NCBI GenBank assembly: GCA_965178125.1
Contig: OZ237742.1
Location: 558,001 to 622,000 of the forward strand
Direction: 5' to 3'
DNA length: 64,000 nucleotides
DNA from: Bilabrum cf. latius
Lineage: Eukaryota > Bigyra: Bicosoecida > Bigyra > Bicosoecida
The notes beneath the pieces are model-generated. The model saw only the letters and a list, made by a program, of their open reading frames with translations. It made no database searches and was not told where the DNA came from. The number at the start of each line of letters is the position of its first letter. Positions within the stretch are counted from its first letter, which is position 1. This document shows, one piece after another, positions 12,101 to 25,105 of this stretch. The translations under genes were made by a program, and so were the position numbers.

Positions 12101-15100
12101 AATCTCGGAGCCAGATTGGCAGCTATACCAAGTGCGTACGACACCCTGAAGTCTGCGACTCTAGCAGCATGCTTAGCAGCTAGCTAGGTTGCGCTGAGCA
12201 GTGAGTCTGCCGTGGCCAATGCTTCCAGCGAAGACGTCGTTGGGTTGTTTTCTGATGACCAGCGCGCCTGCTTGCATTGGATTGCTTCGCACCCAGTGCC
12301 CAACGGTGAAGAATTCCAGTTTGCTGTAGAGGGGCTCGCAGGTGGCAGGTAGTACGTCGCTGCTATTGCAAGCATGTCCCTTAATGGAGGCATATCAGCA
12401 ATTTCCAACGCGGCAGTCGTTCGCACACTTGTGCCGACCTCTCCGGCACGACCGCCATTCCCACCATCGCTTGCAATTGGTACGCAGGGGCAAGCGTCCA
12501 GGAGGCTCGAAGCGACGGGGAGTAGCCGGCTCGTGCTCAATGGAGCTGAACCGGCTGCGCCCTTGTCCGCGCCAGGCCTTGCCATGGTTGCGGGCGGTGG
12601 CCACTTGTGGCTATCTGTGGCTGAGACTGGCAGTGGCGGTTTGCCGGTGACGCACTAGGTCGTGGAGCTGATTGAGCTAGTATATGGCGACAAAGCGTTT
12701 GCGATTGCTAGTGCGTTAGAAGATGCATCTTCCGCCGCTGGCTCGACAGAGTACTAGGTTGCTGCGTAGTAGGTCTTTAGCAGCCGGGGACTCTCTCGTC
12801 GCGTGGTCGGCGGGGGTTCGTTTGAGGGAGCGGCCGGCAACCGAACGGATGCGATCCTGGTAAGCGGGCTTCGTGCTGGAGCTGTCTATGCCGCTCGATC
12901 GCGCGCGGTCAACCTGGCTGGTATATCTCCGGCGTCTGCTTGGAGCGCCCCAATCCGCACAGCGCTACGTGGGGGCGTGCCGGGGCCGGTTGGCGGGGCC
13001 GCAGTGGCCGCAAACGGCAGCGAGTCTGTGCTGGTTGCTTGGACGGCGCCGCATTGGAGAAACGGACTACCAGTTGAAGCGTATGCGATTCGATTTGTGG
13101 AGCACAATGCCGTAAGAGGGCTGCTTTAGCAAACCGGCGGCGGCATTGTCTTTGAGTAGCACAGCCTCAGTACCAACGCCACAATCCGAGAGGCGGTTCT
13201 TGGTCAAACATTAGTGCCTGCGATTCCAACCATGGCTCTTGCACAAATTCACGGGCAGCCTCGGCTTGTTGAGCCGATGCATTGGAACTCATCTAACGTT
13301 CTCCTGCCTCCAGCTGCTGTGAATCACGACGTCATGTCAGAATTTAGTGCACCGGGATCATCTGGAGTCGAGCAGAACAGCTCCAAGGGAGCTCTCGCAG
13401 CCGGTATGTTCGGAGGGGGGCTGGTGACTTTCGTGGATGGGCCTGGTAGCTCGCCCCTCCAAATTCACACCGTTGGATCGCGCCTGTTAGCTCCTGATAC
13501 CCTGTATCGGCAAGGGAAGAGCAATGCCGTCATGTTCACTGGCCTTGCCAACCTGTTCGACGGCGGCGCAAGCCATGTGCCTGGCTATACGCATGGCAGG
13601 AACGAGACTGTGCTGTTTGCGTGGATTCCCCGCGCATCGGTGCCTTCTGGCAGCTTTGCGGTGTGCGTTTCTGCTGTGTCTGCGTCTGGTGAGAGCCCGA
13701 TTATGGTTGCGGCGGTGGCTAGCAGCGTTTCATCCTTAGAAGCGGCAGTTCACTCCCAGCTAAAAGAAACAGTTCGGAGACGCGCCGTTGGTCTATTTTC
13801 GTTTGAGTCTATAGCACCTGCTGGCTCCAGTGTTGAGACTGCGTTTGTTGTTGATGGTGTGCTAGCTCCGGAGGGAAACTCAGAACTGATGCCTGTCCTA
13901 CAGCTCAACGCTTCAGTCGTCCGAGCGAACCATAGTATCCGTGGCCTAGAGCCAGAAACTCTGTTTGCTTCGACAGTGGACGGAGAATCAACTGCAGCAT
14001 CTTTGTCCGATCAAGGAACGCAACTTTTCGCAGCAGCTGTGCGTCTCAGAGTCGTGGTTGATCCATCCAGCGTGCAGCAGACTAGGGAACTTCTCATCAA
14101 TATGCGTATTCGTTCAGAAAGCGGAGAAAAGCACCGCAATGTCAGTGTACCTCTTGGCCTTTCCATCAAGAGAGCTGCACAGCTGTCTTTTCCGGAAGCA
14201 CTCCGTGGCAAGAACCGCAGCCACGTGGGACTGCCTGTCGCGGTCTAGCTTGGTTTTATTGCATCGTTTGAACAGGAGTCACAGGGCTTCAACCCATTAT
14301 CGGGATCTCCACTTAAGCTGCCATCGTTGCTCGGAGGGGTATACAGAGACGATGGGACCCTTATCCAAGATAGCACGTGGTCCAGCGCTGCGAATGCCAT
14401 CAGTGCTTCGGACCCAGCCAACTATGGTTTTGAGCAAATTGTCGAGTTGGATGTTAGCGATCTAGCATCAAACGAAAGTATCGAATTGACGACTTATGCT
14501 GTCGGCTTCAGTGGTGAGCTGAGTCTTCCGGTGAGTCTGAGCACTGCCCTACATGCTAACGAAGACGCGGCTGGACCTCCCGCGATGGCGACTGCCTTCT
14601 CGAGCCCTCAGTGCTCTGGGTTGCTTGCAGTCGTCTTTTCGGATGCAATAATCCAAGAAAAGTCAGCGGGAGAGTTCCTAGTGGAGGCACGACACGCAGG
14701 CTTGACGTACCCATCAGATGAAGCTACAGAGTGGGCCTAGTCCGTGGCAGAAGATGTCACGTTTGGTGCTTCGTGGTCGCTCGTCGTGTCTGCATCAGAA
14801 GCTGAAAACACGATGCAATCGATGCTTTCTGGTTCTCATGGGGTTTACAGTCTTGGTGGGGCCTGCAACAAGGATGGAGCCTCGTCTCCTGCTGGAGGAA
14901 TTGCCACTGTGATCTCGCTGCTGGTGGATGGTTAGGGTCAGCCGCTGCCCCCCTCTTCAATGAAGTACGCCGCGATCTTATCCGGTGTTCCAGCCGGTGC
15001 CAAGCTTGATGTGTTCGTTAGCGCGCGTGACACGAATGCCACTCATGCCGTATATTTTGGACGGCCACGCGCAGCAACTGCCATCCAGCACGTCGCTCCA

Positions 15101-18100
15101 GACACAGGCGATATCCTCATGGTCAGGTCTGGAGACGAGATACAACAGCCGATCCAACCAATGGATGACCGTTCAGTAGGCTCCAATTTGCGGATTCAGA
15201 CTCAAGTCTTGAGATCTAGTGCTTATAGCAACTCCAGTGGTACCATCTCGTCGGTATCTGCCGTGGGGGTGCTGGAGGCTGGCTCTCCTTCTGCATTTCG
15301 ATGGGAGTTCAAGCCAGGTGACCGCTCTGACGGTAGGCAGCGTGATTGTGTCGTAGTCACTGCAAAAGCCCAGGCAAGCTCAGAATTGAATGAAACTGCT
15401 GCGTTCAATCCATTCTTGGATGGTGCTGCCGGCTTCGCACCCATGGAGCGTATCGGCGTGTCTCGATGCGGTTGGATGATGCTCCACGTATCGCCTAAAG
15501 CAGCCCTCGGGGGGATGTCTGGCCAACTGTATGAAATTTCAGTAGTGCCGATCTCAAAGAGATACGTTTCGGTTGGTTTTGGAGGTACAGCTGCTCTGCT
15601 GCCAACGGTGGGCCCTGCAAGTGCAGCAGTCGCGCAGGGCAGTGCTGGAACGGTAGTCGTCGAGACTACTTCAGGAGCAGCCACTCTACAGATGCCGCCT
15701 CCTATGTGGCACGGCGGACGCGTACCGTCATCAATTCATATTCTTGCTCTAGCACTCGGCAACTCGAGCGAATCGTATTAGGTTCTGATTGGTGTTCTTG
15801 ACTCAGCTGGGCCGGTTGGACTTAGCCACTCGTGTTCAGTACAGTCGTCAAACGTGCCGACGAGTTGGATCAGTGGTAGCCACGCAGCTGATGCCGACTA
15901 GTCACCACTGTGCACTCTTTGTGCGCAGTCTATCGATGCTCAAACATCTCCCCTGTCTGCTTGGCCTGTCTGTGTTGGCGACCTGCTGTCCGGAGCCGGC
16001 AGCTCACTTGCCCTTGATGCGGAAGACCATGTCTCTGAATCTGTCTCGGTGCCCGATCCCAAGGGAGGTGGTGTCGGCCACTGGATCAAGATCAGCGTTG
16101 GGGCTGATCTGGTCAGCGGTGCATACGGGCAGCCTCTGAAACTGACAGGCCTAGGGCCATCTGCGGCGTTCTCGTTCCAGGCTAGCGTGGCCCTCACTAG
16201 CGCAGGTGGCATAAACTCGACCTAGCTGAATGCTGGAATGCAGCGTGCATTCGCTGAAGGTTTGCCGGAACTCGAACTAGACATTGGAAGCGGGGTTGTA
16301 AGGCAAGGCATGGAGTCATCGTCGACTGCGAGTGCTAGAATCGAATCGGTCCGTCAGGTACTAGCTCACAGCTTGTCTAGGGGCAACACGTCTATGGGTC
16401 CGATCGTCGCAGGACCTGTGCGACTTGGAGCTTCTGCTGCGCCTCAGGCACCCAATACCCCGCTTGCCTTTGCGGCAGGTGCAGATTCGTCCATTTTGCT
16501 ATTCCAGGCACCACTTGATACTGGGGGAAATCCGATCGAAGCGTTTGAAGTCTTCGTTGAGTAGATTGAAGGCGAGGCAGATTCAAGCCCCTCACCTGGA
16601 CTTGCCCCAGCCGTTATCAGTAGCATGCACAGCGCCGGCGTCCTTCGCACGAACGGTGATGTGCTGCGCTGGAACCAATCCGCGCTTGCTCCTCCTCTCC
16701 CAGAGTGGTCATCGGTTGCAGCCAGGGCAGACGCGTCCAGGGCATTTATCATCGGTACTTCTCAAAGCGACAGGATTCTTATGTCTCTCGTCGGCCTCAC
16801 AGGTGCACCACAGGATGCAACGAGCGTGGTCGGTGGATCCTTCGGTTTCAGCCCAGCTAGTGTCGCATCCCTTGACGATCTGAAGGACCCAGAAGGCGAC
16901 TGGTTGGCATGCTCTGTCTTTGGTCTTGAGGCATCTAGTGCCTACAGGTTTGCCTTGACTGCAATTTCATCGGCTGGTGTTTCAGATGCGAGCCCACTAT
17001 CGGCTGCTATTGATACATTAGACGCAGTCCAATCCTCTGCAATCGAGGACTTGCGCGTGGTAGCTCCAAGTGAGATTGGCGTCGCAGATCCGTCCGGCGT
17101 TGAGTCATGGGAACACCCATCTGACGGAGTTATGCTGGAGTGGAGTCTGCCTGCTACAACAGGAGGCCGTAAGCTGGGGGGTTTCATCGTGCAAGCGAAT
17201 CGAAGCTCGTGTGGTGTATCGGGAGAAAGTGCCACCGCTGCTGGGGTGGAGCAGGAACTGTCACTGTACGTCCCTATCTGTGGGTTCGAGGAGGTTGTCA
17301 CCTATGGCCATCCTTCTGCTACTGCAGCTGATCGCAGGCGCATGACAGCTGTGGGGGTATCTTCATGGCCCGGGTGGTTTTCTGATGGTACATCCACCTC
17401 CGGTGCCGCATGCGAACGTCCTGATAATATATATCGGGCTGGTTTGCTGGAAAAGGTCCCGCACTGTGCCTGCCTTTTAACAGGCCCTGCTGGATCTTCG
17501 TCGGCCGCTGGACCGGTGCTTGCTCCAACAGTGGAAGAGACCCTGCGAAGCAGCCTCGGTACACTGCTTTCCTCGATGGGGCTATCAGGTGTCCCACGCA
17601 GAAGCACTACCAAGTTCCGATTCGTGCTATCGCGCCTGCTTGGCGGAGAGTGCTACGATAACATCACCGTAGCTGCCGTGTCGGACTCAGGAATCGTCGG
17701 CATTGGCTTGCCAGCTCTCGACTCTCGACGAGACCTGTCCCGAGCATCTGCTGGTCGCATGATCCGCCAACGCCCCGGGTCAATGATGCCAAAGCGCCTG
17801 TCGATCCGAACTGCGCTGCCAAGCATCGATCGGCCGCCATCGCCGCCCTTCCGGCCTTCCATTACTTCGCCCTCGTCGTCCAACATGACTTCAAGTTGGC
17901 TGGCCCCTGAAATCTTGCATGGCACATCTCTATCGCATTATGAAGTTGAGGGAACCGTGATTCGCGTGGGGGGTGGCAGCACGGTGGGTGGCAGCGGCAG
18001 CGGCAACCCGTACACCCGGTACTCGTCCGTTCCTGCTCCCGCCTTTGCTGATCTGTTTTCCTGCAGCGGTGCTTTATCCTATGGATTCCAGCGATCGTCG

Positions 18101-21100
18101 TGGTTTTTGGAAGGCAGAATCAGGGGTGACTGGCCAACTGACCTGGCACCAGTGGTCCCGAGTGTCTTTTGGCCGTCCAAGCCGTAGTCTACAGAGCTGC
18201 TCGCAGACCTCCGTGCGGCTACACCGTACATGTGGCGCGTCGTGGCTGTTGGGGCTGGTCGAGCAGACGGTCTTGAGAATGCGAGCAACATATCATCTTC
18301 TCGGCGCCTAGAAAACGCGGATCGTCGCGCCAGCGCACCCTCGCAGTCTAGCCATGCGTCACTTACGCTTGCAGCCAAGGATCCAGGCAAGCCGATCTTG
18401 AGCATTCCCGGAGTCCAGGAGGGTCTCAACGGAACCGAGCTGCCTGTTCAGTGGACCGACGCTCGCTCTTAGCACGGGAATTTGTTTGTGGATGTGACGC
18501 CCCCGGATGATTTGGGTGGACAGTCAGTGATGTGCGTTGAATTTGACTTTGCCATCGCTGGGATGCTTACTGACATTCCAAAGGACCACATAAGTGGGGG
18601 CTGGAGCCGAGCGTTGCCGTACCTCTTCGGCCAAGGGGAATCGATATATGACTAGGTAGATGCAGCATACGCTGCTTTGAACTTGGAATCGCCAGCTGGA
18701 TCGCTCGATTCCCTAACTGCGGGGGATTGGCCCGGCAATTTTGGCCGTGATCCGCGGGTTTCTGGCAACGATGCGCATGAGGTGTGGGAGGCCGTGAGCC
18801 GGGGAGCATGGCCTTGGCTGGCAGCCTTGGGGCTCCATGGGGCCGAGCACAGCTGGCCTGCGCGGGCAACCCTGTCACCAAGCACGTGGCTTGCAACTTA
18901 GACTCCCAACAGCGTCGACCAGCCTTTAGCTCCGCCCGCCAGGCTGCGCCCTGATTCAGCCAGGCGGAGGACGCAGCGGACAAAGTGCGTGCTTCCATAC
19001 TCTCCGTTCCTTACAAACGGACCGCCGCGGACCTCAAATGGGTCTTTGTATCCCACGGACTCACCCGAGCTTGTGACCGTGTACGACTCTGACTAGCCAT
19101 GGAGCCTACCTGGTGGCCTCAGCAGCACCGAGGCCCTTTACGCACTGCAAGAGTCTCTGTCCACGCCTGCGTTCGGATCTCTTTAGGACCGATGGAGCAA
19201 TCTCGATTTAGAGGATCCGCTAGCGTCGCTTGTTGATGTCATGTCGCTGCATGGGCAAAATGTTTCTGATACTACGGCTAGTGCGTTCCAGTGGCCTGGA
19301 CCAGGTGTCGCAAGACAGCATCCGCTGAGGGTCTCGATTGACGTCCGTGCCTCCACCTTGCTCTTCGCAAGGGCACGCATCGCAACTGGAACGATCGCTC
19401 CTGTACCCATTGGCGGCACCGCAGTGGCAGCAACTGAACCCAGGAGCCAGCCACTGCCTTGGCGGCGTACAGAGTCTCAGTATGAGTGTGATGCGTCAGG
19501 TTATAGCCCGTAGAATCCACTGAATGTTACCATGACTGAGTTGGACCACGGACAAGTCATGGTCATACCTGACGGATCCATGCAACAGACTGCGCCGATC
19601 AAATGCTCGCCTCACTTGAGTCGAGTTTTGGAGTCGAAACCAGCTGGGACTCGTCGGTTGGACTACGTCACAGACGCGAGATTCCGCTGGTAGGTTTCAG
19701 ACTTCAGGCAAAGCCCTTTTTCAGACGGCATTGCTATCCTTCCGCCAGCCCGCAAGGTACCGGCCCTGGCAGGTCCTCGTGTACTGGGTGGACTGTCTCA
19801 TGATACGGTGCGGATTAGAGTGGACGGAGTTGCGACCAACGATGGTGGTTCTCCAGTGTAGTCGGTGAAGATATACAGGTCTCGTTTCCTGTCCGAGGTG
19901 CCTGAGTCACAGCGCCCGGCTTAGTATCCTCAGCATCTCCTGCCGCACTCTGGACCCTTGCCAGCCGGCGCTGCAGGGCACGGCTGGAGCTCGGAGACGC
20001 TCATCTTTGAAAGGCATGACGACATGTCAGCAAGGCATGCTGCTCGGCAGGCTGCGTGGGCACGCTTGACTCGATACTATGAGAACACGTTGCAGCAAGC
20101 CAGCGACGTGGACAGAATTTCTGTCTAGGATATGCCAGCCCCGTACAACGGCTCGTTCGTTCCTCCGCCCGGATTCAACACGAGCACTGGCGAAGAATCT
20201 TTTCCTTAGGTGTGGCTGGCAGACTGGGGCGTCGACCAGGACAAGTGGAATACCGGTGCTCGATAGGCAGGAGATCCAATGGATAGAATGGTGCCCGGCG
20301 CACGGCTGCAGCTCACCGATGCGGGCTTGCGCCGTGCCACCAGGTACCGCTATAGGGCAGAGGTGTTTAACAGCCTTGGTTCAAGCGGTAGGACCAATGT
20401 GCTCGGTCTGGCGGATTCACTGGACCGGCTGCAACTGGAGGTGGAGACGTTACCGTTACCACCGAGCGTGCCTCGAGACGTTCGCCGTGACTCTGGACTG
20501 GACATTCCAGTGGCCATTGGGCTATCATGGACCCTGCCTGTCGATGATGGCGGCAGGGAAATCACCGGGTACCATGTGTGGGCGATCGACCAGGAGACCA
20601 AGGAGCGGGTGGAGACTGCAACGGTGGCTATAGTATCGGCAGCATCTGGCACTTTCTCGAGAGTTCGAGCACGAATTACTGGGCTGAGCTGGAGCACCAA
20701 CCACACGTTTTAGGTTGCAGCTGTGAATGAGCAAGGGGTTGGAGCACGGTCAGCGGTCGTGCAAGCTGTCACTCCGGACCCCTTGCCTTGTCCATCGAAT
20801 TGCTCGTACAACCTTGGCAGGGGCAAGTGTCACGCATGGAATGGCTCCTGTACCTGCAATTTGGGCTGGGCAATGCCAAACTGCCACGACTTGGCTGGTC
20901 CAGAGGTCAGTATCGACCTGATCGTATCAGACAGGTCGTACGCGTGGCATCCGAGTGCCAACTCAGCTTCGACTCCCGAGATGCCTTTCACGCAGGGCAG
21001 TGGAAAGCTGCCTGCTTCTCCAGTTGCCGATGTGATATAGCTATCGCCCTCGGTGGGCTTCTTCAGGTAGCTATCTGGCAGCGATGAAGACTCTGAACCT

Positions 21101-24100
21101 GGATACGTTCTGCATACCAGTCGTGCCCAGTAGCTCATGGGCGTGCCGGTCACGTCCGGGCATCGAGGTAATGATTACCTCTCGCGCTTCTAGCGGAGCC
21201 GATCTCTCGCCGAGAAACAGATGAAGGCTGCCTATGGCAAGTTCTGGGGTAACGTGCGAGGCGGTCAGCAGGGCATTATTCGTGGTAGTCGTGGGTCGTG
21301 GAGCGCATCTCTGAATTCGATGCACAGTCTTGCAGCCTGGTACTGGTCTGATCCTGCGCCTGATGCGAATGAGCTCGATGGTGCTGTCAAGTTTGAAATG
21401 AGTACAGAAGACACTAGCAATTAGGGGAGTACCACGTTTGCACCTGGTCGCTCGTTGCATAGCGGCCACACTGGTGAGCATTTTGTGTGGAGAGAAGATG
21501 CCTTGTAGCTGTTTCTTACCTAGCTAGGCGATGCATTAGAGCCCGGCGAGTCAGAGACGCGGAATGCAGTTGCAGCTAGGCGACTTCTTCTGACCGACAG
21601 CGTTAGGACAAGGATTGCAGCGACAGTCTCGGGTGGGTACGGAAGGCAGGCGCTTGGCCGTCAACCCACGGCTTCTGACAGTGTCTGGAGAGTCAGTATC
21701 AAGATTGCTTTGATGGCCTGCGGCAGCGTTCATGTTGCGAATGCTGACAAGCAGCACTGCACGCCATCGAGCGATGTTCTAGATCGTCTTCGATCTGATT
21801 TTACGGTACTTCCTGATTTGAGCCGAATTGGCATCGAATAGCTCGCATTTCAGCACAACGGCGGGACGTTCACACTGAATCCGACGAGGACGAGCTGCGA
21901 GCTGCGCATAACATGCGACTCGTGCCTTGCGATGGTTTCTGGGGCCTGCGGGTGGTGCTCCGCCACACAGTCGTGCGTCGCGGGAGATGGGTCTGGGCCG
22001 GCTGTGTCGAACCCGGTCTGTGGCGTGCAGCCCATCGTGATTGATGAGCTAGTCAGCACGTATGGTCCCCCTGCTGGCCTGACACCGATGCCTCCGTCCC
22101 TCGTGGACACTTTGACGAGCGGCGCAAGTGCTGGCGATGATGACTTGCCTGGAAATGATGCTGTCCTGAATGTTGACCTCTCAGCGCAGCTGGTCAACAA
22201 TTACTACGATGCTGGCTTCTACAGGCACTATCTAGCTAGCCCGGTTTCCGGGAGGTCGAGATGCCCGTTCAGCTGCTAGCTTTACTCTGATTGCGATGCA
22301 TGCAACGATAACATCAATTGCGGTTGGTGTGAGACCACCGACGAATGCGTGTCAATCTCAGCGGTACAGGTAGAGTACGAAGGTACCGAGCCCGTGGAGG
22401 AGGGCGAGGGCCTGGTATACAGCAATTCTCCCCAATGCAGAGGCTCTGTGCTGGTCGATCAGGACATGTGTCCGGCTAGTCGATGCCGTAGGCTGCAGTC
22501 GTTCGGTGAATGCAGCCAGGACACGTCTTGCGGGTGGTGCTCAAACCGCACAGTTGCCATCAGTACCGACCGTGGCCCGTATTGCTTCGAAGGCGATTCG
22601 TTTGGTCCCGTGAATGGTGCTTGTGCGAGCGGCTAGGTCTACATGTACAGGCAGGCCAGGAGCTGCGAAATTGATTCCAGCCTCGTGGGGGCGTGCTCTG
22701 CGTGCATACAGCAGGCGAGCTGTGGCTGGTGCGAAGAAACCCAGCGGTGCGGCGTGTCTCTGTTCGGGATTGAGCCGTCCGCTGGTTCCGATTAGAGCGG
22801 GCTGAGCCGCTTGGCGCGTGGTAGCTGTCCAGGGCCCCGGTTCATAGACTAGGTATCCCTGTCTGCCGGCATCGAATGCCCGCTGCTGGAAGCAGACAGG
22901 CGGAAGGTGTGCGAATCCTTCAATCGGCAGATGTAGGATGGCCTGGCGAGCAGCGAGATCGAAGCCCTCGCCAAGGGACCCACTCAGTCCACCGAGTCGA
23001 GGACGTGCGCCAGCTGCCTGGGGTTGGACTACTGTGGCTGGTGTCCTTCAGTCAATGGCACCGGCAGGTGCATTCTCATGGATGATGCCAGGCAACCGGG
23101 GCTGCACATGGGAGACCCCGGGTACTGCCCTGCGGTACAGGCTGTGATCGACCTGGACGGCACTCGAGGCAGCCCGACGTTGGGAGGCTTCGACCTGGCG
23201 CCCATCGTGCGACCGTCTCAGATCGCGGCAACCCAGGTGCAATGCCCGGCTCGGTGCCCTCAGCGCAGCGTCCGCATGAATGCTGGAGGCAACATCACGC
23301 ACGGCACTCCAATTGGCACGTCGGGGCTGTTTGACAGTGTGTACAAGCCTGGCGATGTCTGCACGTGGGAGATTGATCCATTGGGCATTCACGCGCTGGA
23401 TGGACAAACGCAGACGGTGGGCCGAAGCAACGATCACAGGCTCAATACGATCACGTTCACCGCAATCCACATCCGTTTGCAACCGGGTGACTCGCTTAGC
23501 GTGTACACGAGCCCGCGCCCTTGGATGGTCTACGAGCCATCTTCCACGGCTCAACTGAGCAACGACCCGAATTCCATGCTTTCCGTCCCCGCAAATAACG
23601 ACGAAAACCTTTTAGTACGGTACATCGGCGGAGACACCGAAGAGCACCCGGGTGAAGGTCGGGAGTTCTCGAACACGGATGGGGCATACCTGTGGGTAGA
23701 GCTGCATGCTGCCGGCACCTCGGGGCAAGGTGGCCGTGGGTTTCATGCTACTTACTCGGCGAAGTATGAGAACCCCTTCAACGTCTACCTCATCCTGGCA
23801 GTGGTGGTGTGCATTGCAGCAGGCTGTGTGATGCTAGTGTGCGGCGTCAAGAAGGTCATGTCGTACGTTCGCGACAACCGGGACCAGGGCATGGGACCTC
23901 CTGGCGGGTTTGACGTTGAGGAGAACGATGCGGATCTTGCGGAGATGGAAGAAGATGCCGAGAGGAATGGTGAGGCTTGTCCTGACTTTGTGATACAGAG
24001 TTTCCCTGCCTGGCACCACGATGAGGACAAGCGAGGGCAGACGCCCCTGAAGGACATCGCCAAGGAGGACCTCACCTGCCCCATCTCCCAGGAGGACTTC

Positions 24101-25105
24101 AAGAAGGGCGACCCCATCCGCATTCTGCCGTGCAAGCACTTCTTCAGCGCGGATGCGATCGATCAGTGGCTGCGACTGCGGCAGGCTTGCCCCTTGTGCA
24201 AGCGCAGCGCCACCGAGATGTACCTTGAGTGGGCTTCCAAGGTGGATGCGGGAGAGGAGGATCCGCTCAAGCTCGGCCCCGGCGTGAAGAAATACAAGAA
24301 AGTGGCTGCTGCAGCCGGTGAGAGGAGACAGGCACAAGCTTCATCCGGCGCTGGGGCTGATGATCACTTGGATTCGGATACTGGTAGCTCTTCTGAGGAC
24401 GAGGAGACGGAGCACGGTGTAGGTGCCTTGGAGAGAACCGAGTTTACTGCCATCAACCCGCTGGCTGTGCGGGGCAGAGTAGGACGCGGCGACCGGGGTA
24501 CTTCGAGCGGTGACGGCTCTCGCGCGCATCAGCGCGACCGAAACGCTGGGCATGGGCACTCTGAATAGGGTGACGAATCTGAGCACCACACTGTTGCCGC
24601 CCGGCTGCAAGAGCTGCTGGGCCGATCCAGGCCTGGTCCCGAGGCAATCACGCCAAGGGGAGAAAGGGAGGCTGCCCAGCGAATGGGACGGCACGTACGG
24701 AGCGAAAGAGGAGACGATGGACAGGAGAAGTTTGTAAATCCACTCGCGGCTCGTTCACGTGGTGCGGAACCAAAAGAACTAGACGAGACCCAGGCCAGTG
24801 CTGCAGGGGCTGCTGGTCCAGAGGTAGCGGCGTAGGATGAAGCTACCATGTCCGCATTTATGGGGTAGAATTCAGCTGGTGAGGTTGCCTAGAAGATAGA
24901 TGGAGCAGCCATGATTGCGTCGCGCACCGGGCCTCCTAGTTCTGAGATAGGGGCTGATGCTGCTTCCCGAATGACGTTCTCAGCAGCAAACCCAATGCTT
25001 GCGGCCGGCGGTGGGACAGCTGGAAGGCGTCGTCCAGCCCTTGCCGGGGAGGAGGATGGTGAAGAGGAAGCCAGCCGGAGGCGCACTGTGAGCATGCCGG
25101 ACTGA
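6131..25105 (+). CDS. Giant receptor-like protein: FG-GAP, FN3, EGF, PSI, CUB-like, TM, degenerate RING
   Basis: Predicted 6,287-residue type I membrane protein from join(6131..6194, 6306..25105). Exon 1 encodes only a signal peptide (start MPRGLLC). A 111-nt intron (GTAAGA...CGCAG, phase 1) joins it to an 18.8-kb exon open in one frame, with more than 50 in-frame TAGs and a TGA at 25103. Domains in order: about seven FG-GAP/integrin-alpha-like blades (~30-790), Cys-rich EGF/laminin-like segment (~795-900), roughly a dozen FN3-like units (~920-4840) with 'W..P.DDGG' cores, an EGF (~4850-4885), five PSI-like CGWC modules (~5215-5615), a CUB-like domain (~5670-5843), one membrane span (~5846-5870), and a RING-like motif (~5946-5984). 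The RING keeps C3, H4, C7 and C8 (LPCKH, CPLC) but has Ser, Ser and Ala where C2, H5 and C6 are expected. Likely a cell-surface adhesion or recognition receptor with a possible ubiquitin-ligase-like tail; function is inferred. Confidence 0.9.
9000..20760 (+). repeat. FN3-like domain array within the giant receptor
   Basis: Repeated fibronectin type III-like units are recognisable by beta-strand B/C patterns such as LSWSPPVDDGG (near 9975), VFVSWGSPQDLGG (10310), MRWQCDPEAGGG (11785), LEWSLPATTGG (17130) and LSWTLPVDDGG (20525), and by Y-x-V-x-A-x-N strand F patterns. Several TAG codons sit inside these patterns at positions where Gln, Arg or Lys is usual. Units between about 13.2 and 16.2 kb and 18.5 and 19.8 kb are too divergent to count reliably. 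Confidence 0.75.
21885..23085 (+). repeat. Cluster of PSI-like cysteine-rich modules in the giant receptor
   Basis: Five successive modules with a C-x(n)-C-x-x-C...CGWC core (CGWCSATQSC, CGWCETTDEC, CGWCSNRT, CGWCEETQRC, CGWCPSVNG) match plexin-semaphorin-integrin domains, which orient neighbouring propellers in receptors. They lie just before the CUB-like domain and the membrane span. Confidence 0.8.

Noticed and set aside
6308-24568. A series of separate small FN3, PSI and other ORFs
   Set aside because: All lie in the same frame, touch only at TAG, and domain units continue across each TAG, so they are one gene.
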